Shown here piece after piece: positions 8,100 through 18,400 of a stretch of 58,284 nucleotides of DNA. Source of the DNA: Dyella lipolytica (lineage in GTDB: Bacteria > Pseudomonadota > Gammaproteobacteria > Xanthomonadales > Rhodanobacteraceae); NCBI RefSeq assembly GCF_030160075.1, contig NZ_BSNQ01000009.1, positions 1-58,284 of the forward strand. Direction: 5' to 3'. Position 1 is the first letter of the stretch. The number at the start of each line of letters is the position of its first letter. Both the position numbers and the translations under genes were made by a program. The notes beneath the pieces were generated by a model that saw only the letters and a program-made list of their open reading frames with translations, was not told the DNA's origin and ran no database searches.

Positions 8100-9305
8100 A
8101 TGAGTGACGCGCCAAAACCCGATTTGTTCGAAAAGATCATCGATCGCACGATTAAAAGCCCCGTCGAGGAAACCCGCGACCTTTTGCATCGCGACGGCGA
8201 ACTGAAACCCGGGCAAGGCGCGGTCAGCAGCGTTATCTCGCTCGCACTGGGCTTTCTCTGCCTGCTCGCTGTGCTGGCCTTTCATTTTCCGCAATACCTC
8301 ACCACGCCGGACCTGCGACACAAGTACTCGGTGGATGTATTGCGCCAGTTGCTGCTAGTCGGCCTGCTCGTCGCCGGCGGCATGTCTCTCGGCAATATCA
8401 TTCTTGGACGCCGGCGCCAGATCAGCATTGTTGCGTTTGCGTTCGTCCTGCTCGCCACTGCGCTAGGCGGTTCGCGGGTACCGGTTGGCAACTTTCCCGA
8501 TCACACCCCTTATATCGGGCTGGACTGGTTCATCCTGGATCTACTGAGTTCGACGTTGATCTTCGTGGTCATCGAGAAGCTGTTTCCGCTGTACCGGGGA
8601 CAGGCCATTTTCCGTAAGGAATGGCAGACCGATCTCAAGCATTTTGCGGTCAATCATTTCATCGTCGGGCTGGCATTGCTGACGGTGAACTTTCTGCTGC
8701 ATCACCTGTTCGGCCGGTTTCTCAGCAGTACGTTTCAACAGTACGTGCAGCACATACCTTTCCTGCTGCAGTTGCCGCTGTGCATTCTTGTCGCCGATCT
8801 CGCGCAATACTGGACGCACCGTGCCTATCACGAGGTGCCATTCCTGTGGCGATTCCACTCGGTCCATCACAGCGTGAAAACCATGGATTGGCTGGCCGGC
8901 TCACGCCAACACATGCTGGAGCTGATCGCCACGCGCGTCTGTGTGCTGGCACCACTCTACGTGCTTGGATTCAGCGAAGGGGTGATGAATGCGTACATCA
9001 TCGTCGTGGGCTTCCAGGCGGTATTCAATCACGCCAACGTGCATCTGCCGTGGGGACCTCTGAAATACCTTGTGGTCACGCCGAACTTTCACCATTGGCA
9101 TCACGCATCCGATGACGAGGCCATCGACCGCAATTACGCGGCGCACTACGCCTTCCTCGACTATCTGTTCGGCACGGCGGTGACGTCGAAGAACAAATTT
9201 CCCGAAAGGTACGGCGTGGTCGGTGACTACATGCCGGACGGATTTGTCCGGCAGCAGTTGTTTCCATTTCGTGGCGCTACCAAGCCCATACCGGCCGATG
9301 AATAG
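8100..9305 (+). CDS. Sterol desaturase / fatty acid hydroxylase family membrane protein
   Basis: A 401-residue integral membrane protein of the fatty acid hydroxylase superfamily. Hydrophobic segments lie near 42-62, 82-100, 108-122, 142-160, 182-202 and 222-236. The di-iron histidine boxes are intact: HRAYH (240-244), HSVHH (253-257), NHANVH (310-315) and HHWHH (331-335). The enzymes use O2 and a di-iron centre to hydroxylate or desaturate lipid chains; the substrate cannot be read from sequence. The gene is divergent from tldD and convergent with yhdP, so it sits inverted inside an otherwise co-oriented cluster. The ATG at 8100 follows a GAAGGGG ribosome-binding site. Confidence 0.85.
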   Translation: MSDAPKPDLFEKIIDRTIKSPVEETRDLLHRDGELKPGQGAVSSVISLALGFLCLLAVLAFHFPQYLTTPDLRHKYSVDVLRQLLLVGLLVAGGMSLGNIILGRRRQISIVAFAFVLLATALGGSRVPVGNFPDHTPYIGLDWFILDLLSSTLIFVVIEKLFPLYRGQAIFRKEWQTDLKHFAVNHFIVGLALLTVNFLLHHLFGRFLSSTFQQYVQHIPFLLQLPLCILVADLAQYWTHRAYHEVPFLWRFHSVHHSVKTMDWLAGSRQHMLELIATRVCVLAPLYVLGFSEGVMNAYIIVVGFQAVFNHANVHLPWGPLKYLVVTPNFHHWHHASDDEAIDRNYAAHYAFLDYLFGTAVTSKNKFPERYGVVGDYMPDGFVRQQLFPFRGATKPIPADE

Positions 9306-9311
9306 ACGGCC

Positions 9312-12300
9312 CTAACGCTGCGTGCTTGACGCCGGGGCCGGCACAGAAGAAGCACCTGCCGGCTGCGCTGCGGACGAGGCGCCCGCAGGCAATGCCTGTG
9401 CCGGCGCAGTACCCGAGGCGATGACAGGCTTATCCCAGCTGCCGCCGATGTGATAACGCTGCACGGCCATGTGGCTGAGACCTTTGCCCAGCACGCCCTG
9501 CACCGCAAAGCCGGCTGCCGCACCGATCGGACCGCCGATCACCGCTCCGACCACCGGCAGGGTGCTGCCGACATGGGGAAGAATCACCACCTGTTGATCG
9601 TAGTCCCGGTCGCGCAGACCGGTACGGCCCTTGATGGTTATTTCCGCCGCGGGCCCGTGGATTTTCAAGTTGTCGGTGTACGCGTTGCCGTCCTTCAGCT
9701 GGAAATCGCCGGTGATCAAATCAAAGCCGAAACCCTTGCCGAACACGTCGGCAAAATCCAGCGACAAGCGGCGCGGAAGTTCGGCAATGGAAGCTAGTCC
9801 AAAGAACCGGGCGCCGAAGTTCGTGCTCGCTTTCGGCAAGAGACCATTGGTGACGTTCACTTTCAAACTGCCATCCATATTGCCGAGCTCGAATGCCCAT
9901 GGTCCGCCCGGCCATGTCGCGTTGAGCTGGTCATGGGTTTTGCCGCCTTCGAAGATGCCCTCGTAACCGAATGCACTGAGCATGTCGCCCAGACTGCCGG
10001 CGTCGAAGTTCACGTTCAGATGCGTGCTGCTTTGAGTCCGCGTGCCGTTCCAATCGCCGTTGGCGTTGATCTGCACGCTCCTGGATTGCGCGGACAACTG
10101 ATCGATGTGCATGCCATGGGTGATCGGCCACGTTTCCAGCCGTGCCTCGCCCAACTTTGCATCGCCGAGGCGCAGATCGTTTACCCAAATGTGCAAGGGC
10201 GGCACGGCGGAAGGATCCATGCCGGTATTGGCGGGATCGGTCACCGGCACGGGCGCCGCACCCGGTTTTTTGGCGGGTACGGTAGGTTCTTTGGGCAAAT
10301 ACATCCGCTGCAGGCGCGCGGTAATCCCGCGTTTGTCCAATGTTGTCGTCGGCACGCTGAAATGCCCCGCCGACGCCGCGCTGTCCACATCGAGCTCGAG
10401 CGTGTCGGTCTTCGGCGCTGCGGTGATATGCATCTGAGCGAAGTCGCGCCCGAACATCTGCGCATGCTCGGTAGTGACGTCGATGGTCTCCAGGCTTAGG
10501 CGATTGTCAGCGGTACTACCGCCGATCGACTGCTTTACCCATCCTGTGACATCGAGCTGCGGCGCGTCGCCGCGAATACGCAGGCCCTGGGCCGGAAGGC
10601 TGTCTGGCATTTCGTCGCCGAACGCAAACGTTCCGGCCAGCGGCGCCTGGTCGGTGGCCGGCATGCGTAGACGTCCGCGCATGACGGATCCGAGCGCTAC
10701 CTGCAATTCATTGCCAGGCGTAGGCAGCCCCAATGTCACGTGCAGTGGCAAATCGCTGTCGGCGGCTTTGTTCAATGGCACGGGGAAATTGAGCGCCACG
10801 CCGGACATCGGCGAATCGATGCTGAGTGTTTGCACATCCGTTTTGCCATCGCTGGCATGCGCGATTTGATAGCCGATATCGAACACGCCGCGACCGACGG
10901 CGACATCGCCCAGCCATGTCAGCTGCGAATAACCTTTGATCAATTCGGGAATGGTGAAGTTGCCGCTCAACTTTGCGGACAGCACGGTATTCGGATCGCC
11001 CGTAGCACCTGCGATCGCCAGATCGACTTGGGAGGGTTCGCCGCGGAATCCACCGGTCAACGGGCCCGCATGGAAACCATGCCCGTCGAACGTGCCCGGG
11101 CCGTCAAGCTTGTCGATCTGCAGGTTCCATTGCGGTGCGCTGAGATCGACATCCTTCAACTGGGCGGTGCCGTCGAGCAGGAAGTCGTGCATGTCTTTCA
11201 TCGGCAGCGACAAGTGAAAATCGAAACTGCCGGTGCCGCCAAGCTTGAGCTTGGAAAGCGCATCCGCCTGTTTTCTGGCGATGGGGCTAGTGCTGACGAA
11301 GTTCAACATATCGGAAGCGTTGCCGCTGCCGCTGACGTTGAGATCGAGCGTGGCATGCGCCAGCTCGGGGATCACCGCGATGGCCTTGTCCACCTTCACG
11401 CTCAGCGATTGCCCGCTTGCCTGCACCAGCAGGCCCGCATCGACGAAGCTGGCGACAGCCTGCACGTGGTCAGCCACTGGCCAATCCTTGCCATAGCTCA
11501 AGGTGAAATCGCTGAAGTCGGCATGGGCTTCGAAGCGGCCCTCGTTGTGGTGGAACGGCCAATCCGCGAGGTTTCCGCGCACCACCACCGATGCATCGTC
11601 CATCTTGCCGGAAACGAACGCCTGATCCAGCCACGACACGGCGGGCGGCGACAGCGAATCGATCGGCCAGAACAGCTTGGCCGCGGTGACATCACCGTGC
11701 GTCAGCGCAACGTACAGATCCAGGAAGGGACGGCCGCCAGCACTGGGCAACGCAATATCGCCCTGCGCATTGCCGCCATAACCTTGGCCTTCGAAATCGA
11801 GATTGGCGATGCCGATATGCGACGCATCGTCATCGTTCCAAAAAGCGATGTTGCCACCCAGCTGGCTCATTGCGAACGGGTTGCGAAAGGTATGCGGAAA
11901 ACTTATCGAAGTCGCCTGCGCCGGAAGCTGCAGAGCAACCGCCTCTGCATCGCCACGCACTTCGCCTTGCAGGTGATCGACACCCGGCAGCTTGCCGACG
12001 GAGGTAATGCCTAGATTGTCGAACTGTCCATCCAGCGATTGCAGGCCCGCGGCGGCGCTCCAATGCACAACCGCATGTGACACCAGGCCATGCGGTTGGC
12101 CGGTGGCTAGCCATTGCGCAAGGCCCGGCGAAAGGCCCGGCTTGAGCCCTAGCCAAGGTAGCAACGGTGCAAGCTGCAGGTTGCTGGCCTTGGCATCGAG
12201 CGTCGCCTGAGGCGTACCAAACTGGTCCGCCTCCGCAATCAGTGCGCTGCCATCGTTGCCTGCCCAGCGAATGGCATAACCCTTGTCGTCGCGACGCAGC

Positions 12301-13190
12301 TCCGCGATACCGCTCCACGCCGGCACCGACACCTTGGTGCCGGCGGGATTGGTAACGGCCAGACTATGCAGATCGAACTGGAACAGATCGCGCACGATTT
12401 TGCCGTGACTCCAATCCATCCACGCGGCAAGGTTGCCGTTGCCGCTATCGACGACATAGCCCCCCAGGTCGATGCCGGCAAGCATGCCGTGCAAATCGGC
12501 ACTTTGCGTGGCAAACCAGACCCGGCCACTGGTGCCGTCATCGCGGAACCGGCCTGCCGCCTGCAACTCGCCAGTGGCACCTAATCGATGCAAGCGCGCA
12601 CCGATGCGAACGTGGTCGCTCTGATGCGTCACGCGCAATTGATCGGCGACCAGCGTGTAGTGCTGACCCTGAAGCACATCGTTGATGTCTACGCGCAAAT
12701 CGTCCAGCCAAAGCTCGACGGAAAGACGGCCAAACGAAATGTTCTGCCGCTCCGCACCGCCAGCCAGACCGATACCGTTTATATGCCAGCCGCCATCCGC
12801 GTCGTGGCTCAGATCAAGCTCGAGACCGCGCGCCTGCATGTTCAGCAGATGCCGGGATGGGAATAGCCAACCACCGAAATCCAGCTTGAGATCCACCTCG
12901 GGTACATGCAGCGGATTGCCGCTTGCCCCCGGTCCGGGGACGGCACTCCAGTCGCGCATGATGAATCGCGGCCCCGAGGGTTCCCAGCGCCCCTCCAGCG
13001 ACGAAAAACTGACTTGGGCTTGCAGCTGCTTACTGAGTTGCTGGGCCACCCATTGCGGATGCTTCGCGAGCAAAGGCAGCAGCACCTGCGCCAGCGCCGC
13101 GGTGATCGCGAGCGTAATGACCAGTACGCCCACGGCCCAACCGAGCACGCGTGCGATACGGTGCGCCCATCGTTGCCATAGCGCCTTCAC
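9312..13190 (-). CDS. yhdP: YhdP family AsmA-like phospholipid transport protein
   Basis: A 1292-residue YhdP/TIGR02099 protein. A single N-terminal transmembrane helix (about 17-40, VGVLVITLAITAALAQVLL) anchors a long periplasmic body made of repeating beta-rich AsmA/DUF3971-type segments. The C-terminus has the family's conserved GAVIGGPIGAAAGFAVQ segment near 1240, followed by a Pro/Ala/Ser-rich tail. In enterobacteria YhdP, together with TamB and YdbH, forms a bridge that moves phospholipids to the outer membrane. It is 12 bp downstream of rng in the same direction, so the two are likely co-transcribed. Length and order match the rng-yhdP-tldD cluster of other gammaproteobacteria. Confidence 0.9.
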   Translation of the reverse strand: MKALWQRWAHRIARVLGWAVGVLVITLAITAALAQVLLPLLAKHPQWVAQQLSKQLQAQVSFSSLEGRWEPSGPRFIMRDWSAVPGPGASGNPLHVPEVDLKLDFGGWLFPSRHLLNMQARGLELDLSHDADGGWHINGIGLAGGAERQNISFGRLSVELWLDDLRVDINDVLQGQHYTLVADQLRVTHQSDHVRIGARLHRLGATGELQAAGRFRDDGTSGRVWFATQSADLHGMLAGIDLGGYVVDSGNGNLAAWMDWSHGKIVRDLFQFDLHSLAVTNPAGTKVSVPAWSGIAELRRDDKGYAIRWAGNDGSALIAEADQFGTPQATLDAKASNLQLAPLLPWLGLKPGLSPGLAQWLATGQPHGLVSHAVVHWSAAAGLQSLDGQFDNLGITSVGKLPGVDHLQGEVRGDAEAVALQLPAQATSISFPHTFRNPFAMSQLGGNIAFWNDDDASHIGIANLDFEGQGYGGNAQGDIALPSAGGRPFLDLYVALTHGDVTAAKLFWPIDSLSPPAVSWLDQAFVSGKMDDASVVVRGNLADWPFHHNEGRFEAHADFSDFTLSYGKDWPVADHVQAVASFVDAGLLVQASGQSLSVKVDKAIAVIPELAHATLDLNVSGSGNASDMLNFVSTSPIARKQADALSKLKLGGTGSFDFHLSLPMKDMHDFLLDGTAQLKDVDLSAPQWNLQIDKLDGPGTFDGHGFHAGPLTGGFRGEPSQVDLAIAGATGDPNTVLSAKLSGNFTIPELIKGYSQLTWLGDVAVGRGVFDIGYQIAHASDGKTDVQTLSIDSPMSGVALNFPVPLNKAADSDLPLHVTLGLPTPGNELQVALGSVMRGRLRMPATDQAPLAGTFAFGDEMPDSLPAQGLRIRGDAPQLDVTGWVKQSIGGSTADNRLSLETIDVTTEHAQMFGRDFAQMHITAAPKTDTLELDVDSAASAGHFSVPTTTLDKRGITARLQRMYLPKEPTVPAKKPGAAPVPVTDPANTGMDPSAVPPLHIWVNDLRLGDAKLGEARLETWPITHGMHIDQLSAQSRSVQINANGDWNGTRTQSSTHLNVNFDAGSLGDMLSAFGYEGIFEGGKTHDQLNATWPGGPWAFELGNMDGSLKVNVTNGLLPKASTNFGARFFGLASIAELPRRLSLDFADVFGKGFGFDLITGDFQLKDGNAYTDNLKIHGPAAEITIKGRTGLRDRDYDQQVVILPHVGSTLPVVGAVIGGPIGAAAGFAVQGVLGKGLSHMAVQRYHIGGSWDKPVIASGTAPAQALPAGASSAAQPAGASSVPAPASSTQR

Positions 13191-13202
13191 CCGAGACCTG
13201 CG

Positions 13203-14699
13203 TTAAAGCAGTACAACATCGAACTGTTCCTGGGAGTAATGCTCTTCAGGCTGGAAGCGTATGCTTTTGGAGATGAACTCTTCCAATTCGGCCACTGCGG
13301 TCGATTCCTCTTCGAGGATGCGGCTGACCACTTTCGGACTGGCCATCACTAGCAGCTTTTGCGCGTTGAACTGGCGTACCGCACGGGTGATCTCGCGGAA
13401 AATCTCGTAAGTGACCGTCTCGGCGGTTTTAACCGTGCCGCGCCCCATGCAGGCCGGGCATGGTTCGCACAGCTGGCGCTCCAGGCTTTCGGTGGTGCGC
13501 TTGCGCGTCATCTCCACCAGGCCGAGCTGGGACATCGGGTACACCGTGGTCTTGGCGTGATCGCGCGTGAGACCTTTTTCGAGCATGCGGATGACCTGGC
13601 GCTTGTGCTCTTCATCGGTCATGTCGATGAAGTCGATGATGATGATGCCACCGAGGTTGCGCAGGCGCAGCTGGCGCGATGCCGCCTGTGCCGCCTCGAG
13701 ATTGGTCCGGTAAACGGTTTCCTCGAGATTCCGTGTACCGAGATAGCCGCCGGTGTTGACGTCGATGGTGGTCATCGCCTCGGTCTGATCGACGATCAGG
13801 TAGCCACCGGACTTCAGCGGCACTTCCTTGCGCAATGCGCGCTGGATTTCGTCTTCTACGCCGTATAGGTCGAAGATCGGACGCTCGCCGGCGTAATGTT
13901 CGATGCGATCGTCCAGGCTCGGCATGAATTTGTGCACGAACTTGGCGACTTTCTCGAACGTCTCGCGCGAGTCGACGCGCACTTTTTCGATATCCTCGTT
14001 GAGCAGATCGCGCAAGGCACGTAGCGGCAGCGACAACTCTTCGTACACGCGCTCGCCGACCTTGGCCTTGGCGATGTTCTCCTGCACGACCCGCCACACC
14101 TTGCCCAGATAGGTGACGTCGAAAGCCAGCGATTCGGCGGACTGTCCTTCGGCATTGGTGCGAACGATGTAGCCGAGAGGGGTTTCGCCGATCAACGGCG
14201 TAAGCACGTCCTTCAGGCGCTGCCGCTCGGCTTCGTCCTCGATGCGCGTGGAGATGCCCAGCGTACGGGCATGCGGCAGCAGCACTAAGTAACGCGAAGG
14301 AATGGATAGATGACTGGAGAGCCGGGCGCCCTTGGTGCCGATCGGATCCTTCACCACCTGGACGACGATTTCCTGGCCCTCGTGCACCAGCTCGCTGATC
14401 GACGGTATATGGCCGTTGCCATTGCCGTTCCCGGCCGCAGGCACGTCGGCGCCTTCCGGCAGCGGTGGCCGGACGATATCGGAGGCGTGCAGAAAGGCGG
14501 CGCGTTCCAGGCCAATGTCCACGAACACGGCCTGCATGCCGGGCATCACCCGCTGCACACGCCCCTTGTACACGTTGCCCACGTATCCCCGTCGGGAAGT
14601 TCTTTCGACATGCAGCTCTTGCAGCATGCCGTTCTCCACCACGCCGACCCGGGTCTCGCGCGGGGTTACATTGATCAAGATTTCTTCGCTCACCGACAT
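13203..14699 (-). CDS. rng: Ribonuclease G
   Basis: A 498-residue RNase E/G family endoribonuclease. An S1 RNA-binding domain covers about 38-130 (GYVGNVYKGRVQRVMPG), with a short Gly/Asn-rich insert at 88-98. The catalytic DNase I-like subdomain has the metal-binding aspartates in TIDVN (D313) and IIIDFIDM (D356). Near 410 the zinc-link motif CPACMGRG is present. Its length resembles E. coli RNase G (489), without the long C-terminal degradosome scaffold of RNase E. It trims 5' ends of 16S rRNA and cleaves A/U-rich single-stranded RNA in the cytosol. I start at the ATG at 14697-14699, where MSVSEEILINV matches the family; an upstream in-frame extension is not conserved-looking. Confidence 0.93.
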   Translation of the reverse strand: MSVSEEILINVTPRETRVGVVENGMLQELHVERTSRRGYVGNVYKGRVQRVMPGMQAVFVDIGLERAAFLHASDIVRPPLPEGADVPAAGNGNGNGHIPSISELVHEGQEIVVQVVKDPIGTKGARLSSHLSIPSRYLVLLPHARTLGISTRIEDEAERQRLKDVLTPLIGETPLGYIVRTNAEGQSAESLAFDVTYLGKVWRVVQENIAKAKVGERVYEELSLPLRALRDLLNEDIEKVRVDSRETFEKVAKFVHKFMPSLDDRIEHYAGERPIFDLYGVEDEIQRALRKEVPLKSGGYLIVDQTEAMTTIDVNTGGYLGTRNLEETVYRTNLEAAQAASRQLRLRNLGGIIIIDFIDMTDEEHKRQVIRMLEKGLTRDHAKTTVYPMSQLGLVEMTRKRTTESLERQLCEPCPACMGRGTVKTAETVTYEIFREITRAVRQFNAQKLLVMASPKVVSRILEEESTAVAELEEFISKSIRFQPEEHYSQEQFDVVLL

Positions 14700-14818
14700 C
14701 CCCAAAGCTATGCAGCCTTTATAGCGGCTGCATGCGAGAGCTGTCGATGTACAACGCACAGCTCCAGCTGTACTCCAGCGTTCTGTAAAGTAAGCGCCCG
14801 CCTAAACAGGCTCTAAGC

Positions 14819-15355
14819 ATGCCCGCTGCCCCCAAATCGCCCAACCAGCCGATCCTGCCTGACGTGCTGTACCCCGGCCTGAGGCTGGTGTTTTGCGGGA
14901 CGGCCGCCGGCAAGCGCTCCGCCGCCGAGGGTGCCTATTACGCCCACCCGGGTAACCTGTTCTGGCGCGCCCTTTTCCAGTCGGGCCTTACACCACGGTT
15001 GCTGGCACCGCGGGAGTTCCACCGGCTGCCCGAGTTCGGCATCGGCCTCACCGACCTGGCCAAGCGCCATGTCGGCAACGACGACGAGTTGCCACGCGAC
15101 GCCTTCGATGTGCCGGCGTTGCGGGCAAAGATAGAGAGCTATGCTCCGCGCATGCTCGCCTTTACGAGCAAGAATGCCGCACGCGCCGTACTCGGCCCTA
15201 ATGTCGTTTACGGCATGCAGGAGCAAGCGCTCGGTTCTACTCGGTTATTCGTGTTGCCCTCGCCTTCGGGTCAGGCACGAGGGCATTGGGATCTGACGAT
15301 CTGGCAAGCGTTGGCAATCTGCTTAGAACCTACGTCCCAACGTCAATCCTCGTAA
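14819..15355 (+). CDS. mug: Mug/TDG family mismatch-specific DNA glycosylase
   Basis: A 178-residue uracil-DNA-glycosylase-superfamily protein most like bacterial Mug. Motif 1 reads LVFCGTAAG (about 23-31), where E. coli Mug has FCGINPG, so the Asn that positions the catalytic water is replaced by Ala. Motif 2 is LPSPSGQAR (146-154), matching the Mug NPSGLSR loop that wedges into DNA. The AHPGNLFW segment (42-49) is also conserved. Mug removes uracil and ethenocytosine opposite guanine in base-excision repair. The gene is divergent from rng, with about 120 bp between start codons. The substrate range of the GTAAG variant cannot be read from sequence. Confidence 0.85.
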   Translation: MPAAPKSPNQPILPDVLYPGLRLVFCGTAAGKRSAAEGAYYAHPGNLFWRALFQSGLTPRLLAPREFHRLPEFGIGLTDLAKRHVGNDDELPRDAFDVPALRAKIESYAPRMLAFTSKNAARAVLGPNVVYGMQEQALGSTRLFVLPSPSGQARGHWDLTIWQALAICLEPTSQRQSS

Positions 15356-15493
15356 TTACGTGCGAAATAATGCGTTGCTTGCGGCATATGGTTGCCGTCA
15401 CGAAAATTGTCTAGGCTGCTATCTTCCTTGCAACCCCATGTCAGATCCTGCCCGCGATATTTACCGTCGGCAGGCTGATGGAAATCATCGGTT

Positions 15494-18400
15494 ATGTGGA
15501 TCGTCAAAATCGCGCTCGAGCGGCCGCTCACGTTTATCGTTCTGGCGCTGCTGCTCATGATCCTCGGTCCGTTGGCAGTTCTTCGCACGCCGGTCGATAT
15601 TTTTCCGAACATCGATATTCCGGTGGTCTCCGTCGTATGGCAGTACACGGGCCTGCCTGCCGAAGACATGAACAATCGCATCGTGACCGGCTTCGAACGC
15701 GCGCTCACGACGACGGTCAACGACGTCGAGCACACCGAAACGCAGTCGCTCAACGGCGTCGGTCTGGTGAAGGTGTATTTCCAGCCGAACGTGAAGATCG
15801 ACATGGCGGTGGCGCAGGTCACGGCCATTTCGCAAACCGTGCTGCGCTCCATGCCGTCAGGTACGACGCCGCCGCTGATCATCGTCTACAACGCATCGAG
15901 CGTGCCGATTCTGCAGTTCGCCTTGTCGTCGAAGGAGTTGTCGGAAACAACCATCTTCGACGACGCCAATCAGATCGTGCGCACCTTTGTCACTGCGGTG
16001 CCCGGTGCAGCCACTCCCTACCCTTACGGCGGCAAGCAGCGCCAGATCCAGGTGGACCTCAATCCGCAGGCGCTGCTCGCGCATGGCTTATCGCCTAGCG
16101 ATGTCGTGGCGGCGATCGGTGCGCAAAACCTGATCCTGCCTGCCGGCACGGAAAAGATCGGCGATATCGAATACAGCGTGAAGTTGAACGGCAGCCCACA
16201 GCAGATCGACGAGTTGAACAGCGCACCGATCCGCACCGTCAACGGCATCACCACTTATATTCGCGATGTAGCCCACGTGCACGACGGCTCGCCGCCGCAG
16301 ACCAACGTGGTGCGTGTGAACGGCGAGCGTGCGGTGCTGATGTCGATCCTGAAGATCGGCAACGCGTCCACGCTGGATATCGTGGACAGTTTGCAGGGCA
16401 TGTTGCCGCGCATTCGTGCAGCGGTTCCGCAGAACCTGCAAATCAACGCACTGTCGGATCAGTCGCTGTTCGTACGTGCCGCCATTTCCGGCGTCATTCG
16501 CGAGGGCGTGATCGCTGCCGCCCTGACCGGCTTGATGATTCTGCTGTTCCTCGGGTCGTGGCGTTCGACGCTGATCATCGCGATCTCGATCCCGCTTTCC
16601 ATTCTGGCTTCGCTCATCGCTTTGTCGGCGCTGGGCGAGACGATCAACATCATGACGCTGGGCGGACTCGCCTTGGCGGTCGGTATTCTGGTCGACGATG
16701 CCACGGTCACGATCGAAAACATCAACTCGCATCTTGAAGAAGGCAAAGAGGTTTACGACGCGATCATGGAGGGCGCACACCAGATTGCCGTGCCGGCCTT
16801 CGTGTCGACCTTGTCGATCTGCATTGTGTTCGTGCCGATCTTTTTCCTTGGCGGTGTAGCGAAGTATCTGTTCGCGCCGCTGGCGGAAGCGGTGGTGTTC
16901 GCGATGCTGGCATCCTATGTGCTGTCTCGAACGCTGGTACCCACGCTGTCGTTGTACTGGCTGAAAAAGCATCAGCACGACGCACAGCCAACCGGGCCGC
17001 TCAGCCATTTTCAACATGGGTTCGAGCGAGGTTTCGAGCGTATCCGCGAAGGCTATCGCGGTGCACTGGAAACGACGGAGCGGCACCGCGGTCTGTTCGC
17101 CATCCTGTTCTTCGCCAGTTGCGCACTGTCGGTGGGTGCGCTGGTGCCGTGGCTGGGGCGCGATTTCTTCCCGTATGTCGACGGCGGCCAAATCAAATTG
17201 CATTTCCGCGCGCAGACCGGCTTGCGCATCGAGGAAACGGCGCGGCTTGCGGATGGTATCGAGGGCGTGATCCGGCAGACCATTCCCAAGCAGGAGCTGC
17301 TCAGCATTGTCGACGCGCTGGGCCTGCCGTACAGCGGCATCAATTTGTCGTATAGCAACACGGGCGTGGTCGGCACGTCCGACGGCGACGTTTTCGTCAC
17401 TCTCAACGAGGATCATCATCCTACCGTCGACTATGTGCGCAGCTTGCGTCAGCAACTGGCGCAGAAGTACCCGGGCGTGGTGTTCTCGTTCCTGCCGGCG
17501 GATATGGTGGGTCAGATCCTCAACTTCGGCTCGCCGGCGCCGATCGATGTGCAGGTGTCGAGCCATGATGCCAATGCATCGGCCAAAGTCGCACAGGAAC
17601 TCTACGGCGATTTGCTGCGCGTGCCCGGTCTGGTCGACTTGCGTTTGCAGCAAACGCAAAATCTGCCGCAGATCAATGTCAACATCGATCGCACTCGCGC
17701 CAGCCTAGTTGGGCTGACTACGCAGGACGTGGCCAGCAACCTGCTCACCGCGCTTGCCGGTTCGTCGCAGGTCAGCCCTACGTACTGGGTGGATCCGAAA
17801 ACCGGCATCAGTTATTCCATTGCGACGCAGGCACCGCAATATCGCATCGACACGCTGCAGGATTTGAAGAACCTGCCGATCACCAGCACGGGCGCGGGCG
17901 CGTCGGCCACCAGCAGTTCCAGCGGCGGTAACGCCAGTCAGATTCTGGAAAACCTCGCCAGCTTCTCGCGCAGCGCCGGCCCGGCCATTGTCACCCACTA
18001 CAGCACGCGTCCCACGATGGATTTGTATGCCTCGGTCGATCGCACCGACCTGGGTAGCGTGGCGCGCGACGTGCAACGCGTGGTGGATGCTCACTCCCAA
18101 AACCTGCCGCGCGACGTCAATATCGATGTGCGCGGACAGGTGCAGACGATGGCCGCGTCTTATAAAGGATTGCTCGGCGGACTCGCTTTCGCGATCGTGC
18201 TGGTGTATCTGCTTATTGTGGTGAATTTTCAGAGCTGGCTGGATCCGCTGATCATCATCGCGGCGTTACCTGCCGCGTTGGCGGGCCTAGTCTGGATGCT
18301 GTTCCTCACCGGCACACCGTTGTCGGTGCCGGCATTGATGGGCGCGATCATGTGCATGGGTGTCGCCACGGCCAATTCGATTCTGGTGATCAGTTTCGCG

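Noticed and set aside
16088-17659. 523-codon open frame on the minus strand opposite the RND permease
   Set aside because: Arg/His/Gln-rich shadow of a clear RND coding sequence.
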